From the NCBI GenBank assembly GCA_963205315.1, contig CAUJIO010000082.1, positions 1 to 64,000 on the forward strand: a stretch of DNA of 64,000 nt, read 5' to 3'. Every line of letters starts with the position of its first letter. Positions within the stretch are counted from its first letter, which is position 1. Below are positions 49,035-57,934 of this stretch, piece after piece. A program made the translations under genes and the position numbers. This stretch comes from Pseudomonadota bacterium (GTDB lineage: Bacteria > Pseudomonadota > Alphaproteobacteria > Rhizobiales > Aestuariivirgaceae). The notes under the pieces are model-generated. The model did not search any database. It saw nothing but the letters and a program-made list of their open reading frames with translations, and was not told the origin of the DNA.

Positions 49035-49046
49035 TTGCAAGCGCAA
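49035..49046. promoter_or_regulatory. YTGC-N4-GCAR site in phaR-phaA intergenic region
   Basis: TTGCAAGCGCAA lies between divergent phaR and phaA, 111 bp from the phaA start. The stretch contains further TGCA words at 49027 and 49084. It fits the N4 form of the reported PhaR site and would allow autoregulation. Confidence 0.5.
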
Positions 49047-49145
49047 AAATTTTTGGGCGCGGCAAAGTCAAGACCTATGTCGCATTGCACAAATGATGCT
49101 AAGAAGAGCATAAGCACGTCAACAAACATCGATAAGGAGGCAAAT

Positions 49146-50330
49146 ATGGCCGGTTCTGGTAATGGGGTTGTCATCGTCTCGGGCGCACGTACGCCGGTGG
49201 GCTCGTTCAACGGTTCGCTGGCGAGCCTCGCCGCATCCGCCCTCGGCAGCATCGCGCTGAAGGCCGCGATGGCCCGCGCCAATCTCGAAGGCGCCGACAT
49301 CGACGAAGTGATCCTTGGTCAGGTGCTGGCCGCCGGAGCCGGACAGAACCCTGCCCGCCAGGCTTCGATCAACGCCGGAATCCCCAAGGAAAGCCCGGCA
49401 TGGGGCATGAACCAGCTCTGCGGTTCGGGCCTGCGCGCTGTTGCCCTCGGCATGCAGCAGATCATGAGCGGTGACGCCAATGTCGTGGCGGCTGGTGGCC
49501 AGGAAAGCATGAGCAAGGCTCCGCACGTCGCACATCTGCGCGATGGCGTGAAGATGGGTGATTGGTCGCTGGTCGATACCATGATCCGTGACGGCCTGTG
49601 GGACGCCTTCAACGGCTACCACATGGGCACCACCGCCGAGAACGTGGCCCGCCAGTGGCAGATTACCCGCGACATGCAGGACGAGTTCGCAGTGAAGAGC
49701 CAGAACAAGGCCGAAGCTGCACAGGCCGCCGGAAAGTTCAAGGACGAGATCGCCCCCGTCACCATTTCCACCCGCAAGGGCGATGTGACGGTCTCTGACG
49801 ACGAATACATCAAGAAGGGCGTGACCCTCGACTCGGTGCAAAAGCTCAAGCCCGCCTTCGCCAAGGATGGTTCGGTGACGGCTGCCAATGCCAGCGGTAT
49901 CAATGACGGCGCCGCGGTGGTGATCCTGATGAGCGAGAAGGAGGCCGCCAAGCGCGGACTGACGCCGCTCGCCCGCATCGCCTCCTGGGCCTCCGTCGGC
50001 GTCGATCCGGCGGTGATGGGTTCGGGCCCAATTCCCGCCTCGCGCGCCGCGCTGAAGAAGGCTGGTTGGAACGTCGGCGATCTCGATCTGGTCGAGGCCA
50101 ATGAAGCCTTTGCCGCGCAGGCCTGCGCCGTCAACCAGGACATGGGCTGGAACCCGGACATCGTCAACGTCAACGGTGGCGCCATCGCCATCGGCCATCC
50201 GATCGGCGCGTCAGGTGCCCGCGTGCTCAACACGCTGCTGTTCGAGATGGGCCGCCGCAACGCCAAGAAGGGCCTCGCTACCCTCTGCATCGGCGGTGGC
50301 ATGGGCGTCGCCATGTGCCTCGAGCGGTAA
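49146..50330 (+). CDS. phaA: Acetyl-CoA C-acetyltransferase (PHB beta-ketothiolase)
   Basis: The 394-residue protein has the thiolase catalytic triad: Cys in NQLCGSGLRAV (about residue 91), His in NGGAIAIGHPIGASGAR and Cys in CIGGGMGVAMCLE. It condenses two acetyl-CoA to acetoacetyl-CoA. ATG at 49146 follows a perfect AAGGAGG. phaB lies 158 bp downstream, with two hairpins between them. phaC is not in the window. Confidence 0.96.
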   Translation: MAGSGNGVVIVSGARTPVGSFNGSLASLAASALGSIALKAAMARANLEGADIDEVILGQVLAAGAGQNPARQASINAGIPKESPAWGMNQLCGSGLRAVALGMQQIMSGDANVVAAGGQESMSKAPHVAHLRDGVKMGDWSLVDTMIRDGLWDAFNGYHMGTTAENVARQWQITRDMQDEFAVKSQNKAEAAQAAGKFKDEIAPVTISTRKGDVTVSDDEYIKKGVTLDSVQKLKPAFAKDGSVTAANASGINDGAAVVILMSEKEAAKRGLTPLARIASWASVGVDPAVMGSGPIPASRAALKKAGWNVGDLDLVEANEAFAAQACAVNQDMGWNPDIVNVNGGAIAIGHPIGASGARVLNTLLFEMGRRNAKKGLATLCIGGGMGVAMCLER

Positions 50331-50353
50331 AGCGGAATACGTCATCTGAATAC

Positions 50354-50432
50354 TGGTCACCCCAACGCAAGCTGGGGTGACCACTTCCGCACGAGTCTCG
50401 CAGATAAAACCGGATGCCAGCTTTCGCTGGCA
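50354..50432. repeat. Pair of intergenic hairpins between phaA and phaB (REP-like)
   Basis: The first has 11-bp perfect arms (TGGTCACCCCA, 50354-50364 and 50373-50383) with loop ACGCAAGC. The second has 7-bp arms (TGCCAGC, 50415-50421 and 50426-50432) with loop TTTC. Paired palindromes of this kind often belong to dispersed intergenic repeats in Alphaproteobacteria. Neither is followed by a T run. They may tune the phaA/phaB transcript ratio. Confidence 0.5.
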
Positions 50433-50488
50433 CGGCGGATGTGAGATGGTTTCAACACAATGGACTCAAGAACGATGGGGAGAGAGAT

Positions 50489-51214
50489 ATGGGACGTGTT
50501 GCAGTCGTAACCGGTGGATCGCGCGGCATTGGCGCTGCGATTTCGAAGGCGTTGAAAGCTGCGGGCTACAAGGTGGCCGCCACCTATGCCGGCAATGACG
50601 CCGCCGCCGAAGCGTTCAAGGCAGAGACCGGCATTGCCGTCTACAAGTGGGACGTCTCGAACTACGAGGCCTGTGCCGCCGGTCTGAAGCAGGTCGAGGC
50701 CGATCTCGGCCCCGTCGAGGTACTGGTAAACAATGCCGGCATCACTCGCGACGCAATGTTCCACAAGATGACTCCGGCGCAGTGGAACGAGGTCATCAAC
50801 ACCAACCTCACCTCGCTGTTCAACATGACCCAGCCGGTGTGGGGCGGCATGCGTGACAGGAGCTTCGGCCGCGTCATCTGCATCTCCTCGATCAATGGCC
50901 AGAAGGGCCAGATGGGCCAGGCGAACTATTCCGCCGCCAAGGCTGGCGACATCGGCTTCGTCAAGGCGCTGGCGCAGGAAGGCGCCGCCAAGGGCATCAC
51001 CGTCAACGCCATTTGCCCCGGCTACATCGCCACCGAAATGGTGAAGGCCATTGCCCAGGACGTCCTCGACAAGCGCATCCTGCCGCTGATCCCGGTCGGC
51101 CGACTCGGCGAACCCGAAGAAATCGCCCGCGCCGTGGTGTTCCTCGCCTCCGATGATGCAGGCTTCATCACCGGCTCGACCATCTCCGCCAATGGCGGCC
51201 AGTACATGATGTGA
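50489..51214 (+). CDS. phaB: Acetoacetyl-CoA reductase
   Basis: The 241-residue protein is a short-chain dehydrogenase: VAVVTGGSRGIGAAISKAL (cofactor loop), VLVNNAGITRDAMFHKMTPAQWNEVI, and the active site with Ser in ICISSINGQKGQMGQANYSAAKAG, Tyr and Lys (YSAAK). It ends GSTISANGGQYMM, typical of PhaB. It reduces acetoacetyl-CoA to (R)-3-hydroxybutyryl-CoA with NADPH. GGGGAGAG precedes the ATG. Confidence 0.96.
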   Translation: MGRVAVVTGGSRGIGAAISKALKAAGYKVAATYAGNDAAAEAFKAETGIAVYKWDVSNYEACAAGLKQVEADLGPVEVLVNNAGITRDAMFHKMTPAQWNEVINTNLTSLFNMTQPVWGGMRDRSFGRVICISSINGQKGQMGQANYSAAKAGDIGFVKALAQEGAAKGITVNAICPGYIATEMVKAIAQDVLDKRILPLIPVGRLGEPEEIARAVVFLASDDAGFITGSTISANGGQYMM

Positions 51215-51543
51215 TGAAACGCGCAGCGGCCATCGCGATCTCGATTGCAGCTCTGGCCGCTGCCCCCTCTGCCCGTGCCGATGCCATCGACGGCGAATGG
51301 TGCTCGGCCAAGGGCCTCAACCTGATGATCACCGGCCCGAAGATCAGACTGCCATCCGGCAAGGAGATCGACGGGAAATATGCGCGGCATGAATTCGCCT
51401 ATCAGATTCCAGCCGGCGAGGCCGATGCCGGCACCATCGTCTATCTCCAGATGCGCGACGAGGAATCGATGCTGTTCCGCATCATCAAGGATGGCGCGCC
51501 AGGCGCGCCCGACCTATGGCGCCGCTGCAATGTGACGAGTTGA
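51214..51543 (+). CDS. Small secreted protein, unknown function
   Basis: The 109-residue protein has a signal peptide (MKRAAAIAISIAALAAAPSARA). The mature part has two cysteines, GEWCSAKG and WRRCNVTS, that could form one disulphide. It starts on the last base of the phaB stop, so it is likely translated with phaB. No known role in PHB metabolism comes to mind. It resembles short periplasmic proteins of rhizobia without assigned function. Confidence 0.75.
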   Translation: MKRAAAIAISIAALAAAPSARADAIDGEWCSAKGLNLMITGPKIRLPSGKEIDGKYARHEFAYQIPAGEADAGTIVYLQMRDEESMLFRIIKDGAPGAPDLWRRCNVTS

Positions 51544-51621
51544 CTCCGCACCCGCGTCGCGTGGATGCCGCGCCGGGCCATACTTGACCTCCATCAATCG
51601 CCCGCCAGCAAACTGAGCTAT

Positions 51622-52815
51622 ATGGATCGCATGTTCTGGCTCGTTGACCTTGACCACGCGCTTGCCGAGGGGACCGTGACGGCTTCCGCCGCAGCCGCCT
51701 TGAAGAAGCGCGCGCGTGAGGCCTTGGTCGCAGGCGCCATCAATGCGGCGTTGTTTGCCGGCGTCATCATGGTCATCGGCGGAACCGCCGCCTGGCTTGG
51801 GGACAACCGCACGCTTGCCGCCCTGGGTGCCGCGCTGGCGGTCATCGGTGTGCTTGCCATTCTGTCCGGGAACCAGCTTCTGCAATTCATTTCCAATGCC
51901 GTCGCCATTATCGGCGTGTCCCTCGCCGTCGTGGCGGCAGGGGACCTGATCTTCGAGCGGGCAGCGGGACAGCTGTTTCTTCCGCTCACGGCTCTGGGCC
52001 TCCCGGTTGCGGTGTTTGGCGGAATGCTGCGTGGGTTCAAGCCCAAGAACTTTGCCGTCGTTGGCGGATGGATGATCCTGCTCGGCATCGGCGCTCATCT
52101 GACAGGTCTTCTCATGACCAAGAGCGATCTGGGCCTCGATTGGCTGGCCCTGCTCTACGCGGGCGTAGCGATTGCCGGATGCGGCATTTTCCTGAACATC
52201 CGTTTTGTCACCGCCCTCTCGATGATTCCCTTTGCGGCGGCGCTGTCGTCGCGCACGTTCTATGGCCACGCGTATTATGGAGTCTCGATCTATGAAGTGA
52301 CGCTGACCACTCTGCAAATGACACTCATGGCAGGGCTGGCGTTGCTGGTTTCGATGCGCTCATCCGAACGTATGGCGCGTCACGCCCGGATCATCGGCCA
52401 GCTTTCGCTCATCTGGGCGAACATGGCGCTATGGATCGGTTCGCTGTGGGGCGATGTCGTGGGCTACTATCTCTGGGGCCCCCGCTGGATCGACGGCGAA
52501 GACTACAGCAAGTGGGAAGAGAGAATGCGGGCGTTCCATGCCCAGACCCTCTATATCTCACCGGATATTTTTGCTGCGATATGGGCGCTGGTGATCGTGG
52601 CCGTTGGCGCCTGGGGCGCCTACACGGCACGGCGCGCCGTCATCAATATCGCCATGACCTTCGGCGCCATTCATTTCTACACCCAGTATTTCGAGCGCTT
52701 CAGCACATCTCCCGGCACTATCGCGATCGCTGGAATCATCGCAATTCTGGCGGCGTGGGGTTTATGGACGGCCAATCGCAGGTTCTTTCCTCCTGCCCGG
52801 CCTGACAAGCATTAG
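51622..52815 (+). CDS. DUF2157-like multi-pass membrane protein
   Basis: The 397-residue protein has a short soluble start (MDRMFWLVDLDHALAEGTVTASAAAALKKRAREA), which resembles the DUF2157 N-terminus, and about ten membrane helices. GVIMVIGGTAAWLGDNRTLAALGAAL is the first pair. The family is not characterised. The start is uncertain (ATGs at 51622 and 51631). It shares direction with phaB and lies upstream of the ccm genes by 147 bp. Confidence 0.75.
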   Translation: MDRMFWLVDLDHALAEGTVTASAAAALKKRAREALVAGAINAALFAGVIMVIGGTAAWLGDNRTLAALGAALAVIGVLAILSGNQLLQFISNAVAIIGVSLAVVAAGDLIFERAAGQLFLPLTALGLPVAVFGGMLRGFKPKNFAVVGGWMILLGIGAHLTGLLMTKSDLGLDWLALLYAGVAIAGCGIFLNIRFVTALSMIPFAAALSSRTFYGHAYYGVSIYEVTLTTLQMTLMAGLALLVSMRSSERMARHARIIGQLSLIWANMALWIGSLWGDVVGYYLWGPRWIDGEDYSKWEERMRAFHAQTLYISPDIFAAIWALVIVAVGAWGAYTARRAVINIAMTFGAIHFYTQYFERFSTSPGTIAIAGIIAILAAWGLWTANRRFFPPARPDKH

Positions 52816-52962
52816 GGCAAAGAACGGTCCGTTGGCTTTTCCTTGCGAACACGCCGGGCGATTGCGATCCGCCACCATGCCCGGCCCTTGGTCCGGACTT
52901 GATCATTGCCCGCTTTTCCGCTGGATAGGGGCAGCCGGCACATCCGGCAAGGCGGATTGGAC

Positions 52963-53562
52963 ATGATTCTCAGTGGCGGCAACTTGACCTGCGAGCGCGG
53001 TGGACGGACCGTGTTCAGCGCCGTGTCGCTGTCGCTCCGGTCGGGCGAATTGATGCAGCTCACCGGGCCCAATGGCTCGGGCAAGTCATCACTGTTGCGA
53101 TTGATTGCTGGATTGAACGAACAGGCGTCGGGCACGCTGGCGCTCGAAGATGGCCATGGCGACCTGACGATCGGCCAGCAGGCGCATTACATCGCGCACC
53201 AGGAGGCGGTGAAGACGGCACTGAGCGTTCATGAGAACCTCGCCTTCTGGCGTGACTTCATGGGGGGCGGCGATGTCGGCGAGGCTCTGTCCGCGTTCGG
53301 CCTCTCACGGCTTTCCACCTATCCCGCAGGGCTTCTGTCGGCTGGACAGAAGCGGCGGCTGGCCTTGGCCCGGCTCGTGCTTGTACCACGCGTCTTGTGG
53401 CTCCTCGACGAACCCACCGTCGGACTTGATTCCGCCTCTCTGGACCGGCTGGTCAAGGTGATGGCTGCCCATCTGGGCACTGGCGGCATGATCATCGCCG
53501 CAACGCATGTGCCGCTCGGCCGCGAGCCGGACACGCGCCTCGAACTGGGGGCATCGTCGTGA
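52963..53562 (+). CDS. ccmA: Haem exporter ATPase CcmA
   Basis: The 199-residue ABC ATPase has Walker A GPNGSGKSSLL (about residue 33), signature LLSAGQKRRLALARL, and Walker B LWLLDEPTVGLD. Short length and position before ccmB fit CcmA, which drives release of holo-CcmE in cytochrome c maturation. It overlaps ccmB by 4 bp. Confidence 0.94.
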   Translation: MILSGGNLTCERGGRTVFSAVSLSLRSGELMQLTGPNGSGKSSLLRLIAGLNEQASGTLALEDGHGDLTIGQQAHYIAHQEAVKTALSVHENLAFWRDFMGGGDVGEALSAFGLSRLSTYPAGLLSAGQKRRLALARLVLVPRVLWLLDEPTVGLDSASLDRLVKVMAAHLGTGGMIIAATHVPLGREPDTRLELGASS

Positions 53563-54227
53563 AGCTCATTCTCGCGCTGATCCGCCGCGATCTCGTGTTG
53601 AGCTACCGCCAGGGCGGCGGGGCCGGATCGGCACTCGGATTCTTTCTCGCCGTCGTCGTGCTGCTGCCGATCGGCATCGGCCCCGACCAGCAATTGTTGG
53701 CGCGCATTGCGCCGGGCGCCTTGTGGATCTCCTTGCTGCTCTCGGTGCTCTTGTCAGCCGACCGCATCTATCAGCAGGACTATGAAGACGGATCTCTCGA
53801 CATCATGACCATGGGCCCGGTGCCCTTCGAGATGGTCGCACTGGCGAAATCCGTTGCGCATTGGCTCTCCACCAGCCTGCCCTTGGCCATTGCCGCACCG
53901 CTTCTGGGCTTCCTCCTCAATCTCGATCCGGCAACTATACTGCCCCTGGGCATCGCCATGATGCTGGGCTCGATTGCCCTCTCGCTGCTCGCTTCCATTG
54001 GTGCGGCAGTGACGGTGGGATTGCGCCGCGGCGGGTTGCTGGTGTCGATCCTGGTGCTGCCGCTTTATGTGCCGGTGCTGATCTTCGGCCTGTCGGCCAG
54101 CCAGGGCCCGGCCAGCGGCCCCGAAATCGCCACAGCCGCGTTGCTGATATTGACTGCCATCACCCTCGTGAGCCTCGTCGTATCTCCTCTTGCATCGGCT
54201 GCGGCACTCAGGTCCTATCTGAAATGA
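53559..54227 (+). CDS. ccmB: Haem exporter membrane subunit CcmB
   Basis: The 222-residue protein has six hydrophobic helices and typical CcmB stretches: LILALIRRDLVLSYRQGG at the start and DRIYQQDYEDGSLDIMTMGP. It forms the membrane part with CcmA and CcmC. It starts with GTG overlapping the ccmA stop. Confidence 0.95.
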   Translation: MKLILALIRRDLVLSYRQGGGAGSALGFFLAVVVLLPIGIGPDQQLLARIAPGALWISLLLSVLLSADRIYQQDYEDGSLDIMTMGPVPFEMVALAKSVAHWLSTSLPLAIAAPLLGFLLNLDPATILPLGIAMMLGSIALSLLASIGAAVTVGLRRGGLLVSILVLPLYVPVLIFGLSASQGPASGPEIATAALLILTAITLVSLVVSPLASAAALRSYLK

Positions 54228-54251
54228 TCCAGACTGATTAGATAACTCTTC

Positions 54252-54974
54252 ATGCAATATCTCGCCAATCCGACGCGCTTTCTCAAACTGGCCAATGCCG
54301 TGTTGCCCTATATTTGGGTCATCACCATCGGCCTATTCGCCGTGGGCCTCTATGGAGCCCTCTTCACCGCACCCCCGGATTATCAGCAGGGCGAAACCGT
54401 GCGCATCATGTTCGTGCATGTGCCCGCCGCCTGGATGGCGCTGTTCGTCTATTCGACCATGGCGCTGGCCAGTGCCATCGCGCTGATCTTCCGTCACCCG
54501 CTGGCCGACGCCGCGGCGAAAGTGGCAGCGCCCATTGGTGCGGTCTTCTGTTTCCTGTCGCTGGCCACAGGCTCGCTGTGGGGAAAACCCATGTGGGGCG
54601 CCTGGTGGGTTTGGGATGCACGGCTTACCTCGATGTTCGTGCTCATGTTGCTTTATCTGGGATACATGGCGATCTGGGCAGCGATCGACGAACCGCACCG
54701 TGCCGCCATGATCGCCCGGATCGTCGCCCTTGTCGGCTTCATCAATGTGCCGATCGTCAAGTTCTCGGTCGACTGGTGGAACTCGCTGCACCAGCCGGCC
54801 AGCGTCTTCCGCATGGGCGGGCCGACCATCGACAAATCCATGCTGTGGCCGCTGCTGGTAATGGGGCTCGCCTATACGTTCCTCTTCGTGGCGCTGCATT
54901 TGGTGTCGATCCGCGCCGAGATCGCCGCACGCAAGATTCGCCAGATTCACATTTCCGAAATTGGAGACCGCTGA
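54252..54974 (+). CDS. ccmC: Haem handling protein CcmC
   Basis: The 240-residue protein has six helices, the tryptophan-rich WWD motif GKPMWGAWWVWDARLTSM, and conserved His in FVHVPAAWM and WWNSLHQPAS, as expected for haem binding. It passes haem to CcmE. Its stop overlaps the ccmD start (TGATG). Confidence 0.96.
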   Translation: MQYLANPTRFLKLANAVLPYIWVITIGLFAVGLYGALFTAPPDYQQGETVRIMFVHVPAAWMALFVYSTMALASAIALIFRHPLADAAAKVAAPIGAVFCFLSLATGSLWGKPMWGAWWVWDARLTSMFVLMLLYLGYMAIWAAIDEPHRAAMIARIVALVGFINVPIVKFSVDWWNSLHQPASVFRMGGPTIDKSMLWPLLVMGLAYTFLFVALHLVSIRAEIAARKIRQIHISEIGDR

Positions 54975-55132
54975 TGGACCTCTCCGCCCCGCATATGGGC
55001 TTCGTCATCGCATCCTACGCGCTCTCGGCCGTTTTCATCTGTGGGCTGACGATCCGCATCCTGCTGCGTGACCGCAAACTGCGTGCCGAGGCCGCGGCCC
55101 TCGAAAGCCAGCGCCGCAAAGGTGGCGTATGA
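54974..55132 (+). CDS. ccmD: Haem exporter small subunit CcmD
   Basis: The 52-residue protein has one membrane helix (GFVIASYALSAVFICGLTI) followed by a basic tail (RILLRDRKLRAEAAALESQRRK), the normal form of CcmD. It sits between ccmC and ccmG and overlaps both. CcmD assists release of holo-CcmE. Confidence 0.92.
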   Translation: MDLSAPHMGFVIASYALSAVFICGLTIRILLRDRKLRAEAAALESQRRKGGV

Positions 55133-55716
55133 GCGAGACGCCTGAATCCCCGCAGCGCGGACGGCTTTGGATTGCAGCCATCCCCGTGATCGCCTTTGCC
55201 GGCCTCGCGCTGATGTTCTGGAAAGGCCTCTCGGGCAATCCTTCCGAATTGCCATCAGCACTGATCGGCAAGCCGGTGCCCGAGTTCAATCTGTCCGCCA
55301 TCCAGGATCTGGGGCCGCCGGGCTTCGATACCGCTGCGCTGAAGCAGGGACAGGTGACGCTGGTCAATGTCTGGGCCTCGTGGTGCGGCCCGTGCCGCAT
55401 CGAACATCCGATGCTGATGGAATTGTCGAAGCGCAGCGACATCCGCCTCTACGGCCTCAACTACAAGGACGAACCGGCCAATGCGCTGGCCTTCCTTGAA
55501 ACATTGGGCCAGCCCTATGCGGCGGCAGGTGCCGACCAGGCAGGACGCGCCGCCGTCGACTGGGGCGTGTACGGCGTGCCCGAGACCTTCGTCATCGATG
55601 GGCAGGGTTTCATCCGCTACAAGTTCATTGGCCCGCTGTCGCCGGACGCCATCACCAATGTTCTGAACCCGGAGATCGAGAAAGCCCGCACGCCGCTCGC
55701 CGCATCCGGGTCATGA
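55129..55716 (+). CDS. ccmG: Thiol:disulphide interchange protein CcmG/DsbE
   Basis: The 195-residue protein has an N-terminal anchor (LWIAAIPVIAFAGLALMFW) and a thioredoxin domain with WASWCGPCRIEHP, the WCxxC motif. It keeps apocytochrome cysteines reduced for haem attachment. It overlaps ccmD by 4 bp at its start and the lyase-fold gene by 4 bp at its end. ccmE, ccmF and ccmH are not seen here and must be elsewhere. Confidence 0.95.
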   Translation: MSETPESPQRGRLWIAAIPVIAFAGLALMFWKGLSGNPSELPSALIGKPVPEFNLSAIQDLGPPGFDTAALKQGQVTLVNVWASWCGPCRIEHPMLMELSKRSDIRLYGLNYKDEPANALAFLETLGQPYAAAGADQAGRAAVDWGVYGVPETFVIDGQGFIRYKFIGPLSPDAITNVLNPEIEKARTPLAASGS

Positions 55717-57140
55717 GCCTCACCCTCAACAGCCGCGCCGACCTGACGCTCGAAAACTGCCAGCGTGTGGCCTGGCATGGTGAGGCCGTAACGTTGAGTG
55801 ATACGGCCCGCGCCGTCATCGCACGCGCAAGGAAGGATTTTCTCCGCCTCATCGCGCGCGAGGACATCACCATCTATGGCGTCAACACCGGCTATGGCCA
55901 TCAGGCAAAGAAGCGGCTGACGCCAGAGGAACGCAAGGCCCACGCCCAGGTACCGACGCATCACCGCGCCGCCTCATGGGGCGACCCGCTGCCCGGCCGC
56001 GTGACGCGCGCCATTGTTTTCGCAAGACTGGCAAATATCATCGAGGGCCATGCCGCCCTGTCGCCGCACGTGGCAGATGCTGTGGTGGCGATGCTGGATG
56101 GCGGGCCGCTACCCACCGTTCCGGCCCGCGGGCAAGGCGGTGCGGGTGAAATCCTGTCGCTGTCGCATCTGTTTCTCGATCTCACCAATTGCATCGAACT
56201 GGCCGAGAAGGACATGCTGTCGCTGATCAACGGTTCTCCCGCCGCATCGGCACTGGTCGCCGACGCCGCTCTGGCGGCGCGAAACCGCATCGAAGTGGTG
56301 GCGGACGTTTTCGCGCTGGCGGCCGAAGCCTTCAACGCGCCGCTTGGACATTTCGCCGAAGAGCTCGAGGACCTGTGGAACAATCCGCATGATGCCTGGG
56401 GGTTGCGAGCCTTGCGCTCGCGCATCGCTGGTGGCCACGGCGGTGTCAGGCGGCCCTATCAGGCGCCGGTAAGCTTCCGCATCATGCCGCGCCTGTTGGG
56501 CGAGGCGCATCGCGCCACCGGGTCCGCCGAGACCGTGGCGCGGCAATCGCTCGCCGCCGTCAGCGACAATCCGGTGGTGTTTGTTGCCGGTGAACAACTG
56601 GGGCCTGACGAGGTCGTCTCGACCGGCGGCTATCATAATGCGCAGGCACCCGCCGTCATGGATGCGCTGACCGCCGCCTATGCCAATCTGGCGCTCATCG
56701 CCTCGCGCGTTGCCGCCAAGCTGCAGGACCCCGCCGTCTCGTTGCTGCCGCCTTTCCTCGGTTATACCGAAGGCCGCAGCTATCTCGGCTGCCTGCCGAT
56801 GGCCATGGTGGGCTATGAGGAGGAACTGCGCATGCTGGCCCAGCCGACGCTGTTGCCCGGCTCCGAATCCGGCGGCTTTGGACAGGATGATGTTGCGTCG
56901 CCGGTGTTTGCGGCCTGGAGCAAGCAGGAACGGGCCGGCGAATTGCTGGAACTGACGCTTGCCAGTCTGAGCCCTGTTGCCATGCGCGCCTTCAGGGTCA
57001 CTGGCAGACCCGTTCCTCAGCCATTGGCTGGCCTCGCTGCCGACACGGCGCGTCTGTTTCCGGATGATGACGCGCCCGAAGCGATGGGGCCGCAATGCGC
57101 CGCACTGGCCTCGATGTTCCGTAAACGGATTTATCTCTGA
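55713..57140 (+). CDS. Aromatic amino acid lyase-fold protein lacking the MIO triad
   Basis: The 475-residue protein aligns with histidine/phenylalanine ammonia-lyases: YGVNTGYGHQAK (Tyr55), LINGSPAASAL (Asn173), AVSDNPVVF, and GFGQDDVASPV. The region that normally reads GSVGASGDLAPLAH is GQGGAGEILSLSH (residues 140-152), so the Ser of the self-processing Ala-Ser-Gly is missing and the MIO group cannot form. The catalytic Tyr of QDxYSxR is Val253 (QAPVSFR), with Arg256 kept. It is either a non-catalytic relative or a MIO-free lyase; ergothionase is a known precedent. It starts ATGA-overlapped with ccmG. Confidence 0.85.
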   Translation: MSLTLNSRADLTLENCQRVAWHGEAVTLSDTARAVIARARKDFLRLIAREDITIYGVNTGYGHQAKKRLTPEERKAHAQVPTHHRAASWGDPLPGRVTRAIVFARLANIIEGHAALSPHVADAVVAMLDGGPLPTVPARGQGGAGEILSLSHLFLDLTNCIELAEKDMLSLINGSPAASALVADAALAARNRIEVVADVFALAAEAFNAPLGHFAEELEDLWNNPHDAWGLRALRSRIAGGHGGVRRPYQAPVSFRIMPRLLGEAHRATGSAETVARQSLAAVSDNPVVFVAGEQLGPDEVVSTGGYHNAQAPAVMDALTAAYANLALIASRVAAKLQDPAVSLLPPFLGYTEGRSYLGCLPMAMVGYEEELRMLAQPTLLPGSESGGFGQDDVASPVFAAWSKQERAGELLELTLASLSPVAMRAFRVTGRPVPQPLAGLAADTARLFPDDDAPEAMGPQCAALASMFRKRIYL

Positions 57141-57178
57141 TAGAACCGCTCCGGAACCGGAACGGAGGGGATGGACGT

Positions 57179-57679
57179 TCAGGCGCGCTTGCGCGATTTG
57201 ATCTTCCGGGCGGGCTTCGGCGGGTCCTTCTCTTCGATCTTGTCCATCTCGGCGGCGAGAACGGCAAGATTTTCGATGAAGGCCTTGCGGTCGGACGCCG
57301 CGATCAGCGCCATCATCTGGCGGTCGACTTCCTCGGCACCGGGCTGCGCCATCTTCAGCATCTTCTTGCCGACGGTGGTGATGCGGATGGCATTGGTGCG
57401 GCCATCGTCCTTGGTGCGCTTGCGCTGCAAGTAGCCCTGCGCCAGCAAACGCGCCACGAGATCGGCCAACGTCGAGCGGTCGATGCCGGTGATCTTCACC
57501 AGTTCCGTTTGGCTCTTGCCATCGTTGTTGTCGACAGCGAGCAGTACGGTGAACTGGCGCTGAGTGAGGCCGGACTTGCCGACTTCGCCCATGTAGATGA
57601 GATTTGCATACTGCGCCGCACGTTTCAGAAGATGGGATGGTGAACGCGAGAACTGCTTCACATCCTTGGTTATCGTCAT
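57179..57679 (-). CDS. MarR family transcriptional regulator
   Basis: The 166-residue protein has the MarR winged helix: SGLTQRQFTVLLAVDNNDGKSQTELVKITGIDRSTLADLVARLLAQGYLQRKRTKDDGRTNAIRIT (in parts, residues about 37-100), and a basic tail ending KPARKIKSRKRA. It should act as a dimer and respond to a small molecule. It converges on the lyase-fold gene and diverges from the Nudix gene. Targets are unknown. Confidence 0.9.
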   Translation of the reverse strand: MTITKDVKQFSRSPSHLLKRAAQYANLIYMGEVGKSGLTQRQFTVLLAVDNNDGKSQTELVKITGIDRSTLADLVARLLAQGYLQRKRTKDDGRTNAIRITTVGKKMLKMAQPGAEEVDRQMMALIAASDRKAFIENLAVLAAEMDKIEEKDPPKPARKIKSRKRA

Positions 57680-57934
57680 AAGCCCCTACTCCTGCTCGTC
57701 GAAAGATCTGCACGGCGTTCCGTGGATCAGTCGATGCGATCGTCTGTTGTCCGCCTCTGGCCCTGCCTCTTGCCTTGCCGCATCCGAGGGGCCCCCTCAA
57801 CGAAGCCGCGCACAACTAGCGGCTCGGTCATGACGCTGCAAGCAAAAAGAAGACCGTAAAATTCTGGAGACTGTACCCCCGTTGCAGAAAGGAGTTAAGA
57901 TGATCCGCGCACGGAATGCAACACTTGACAAGCG

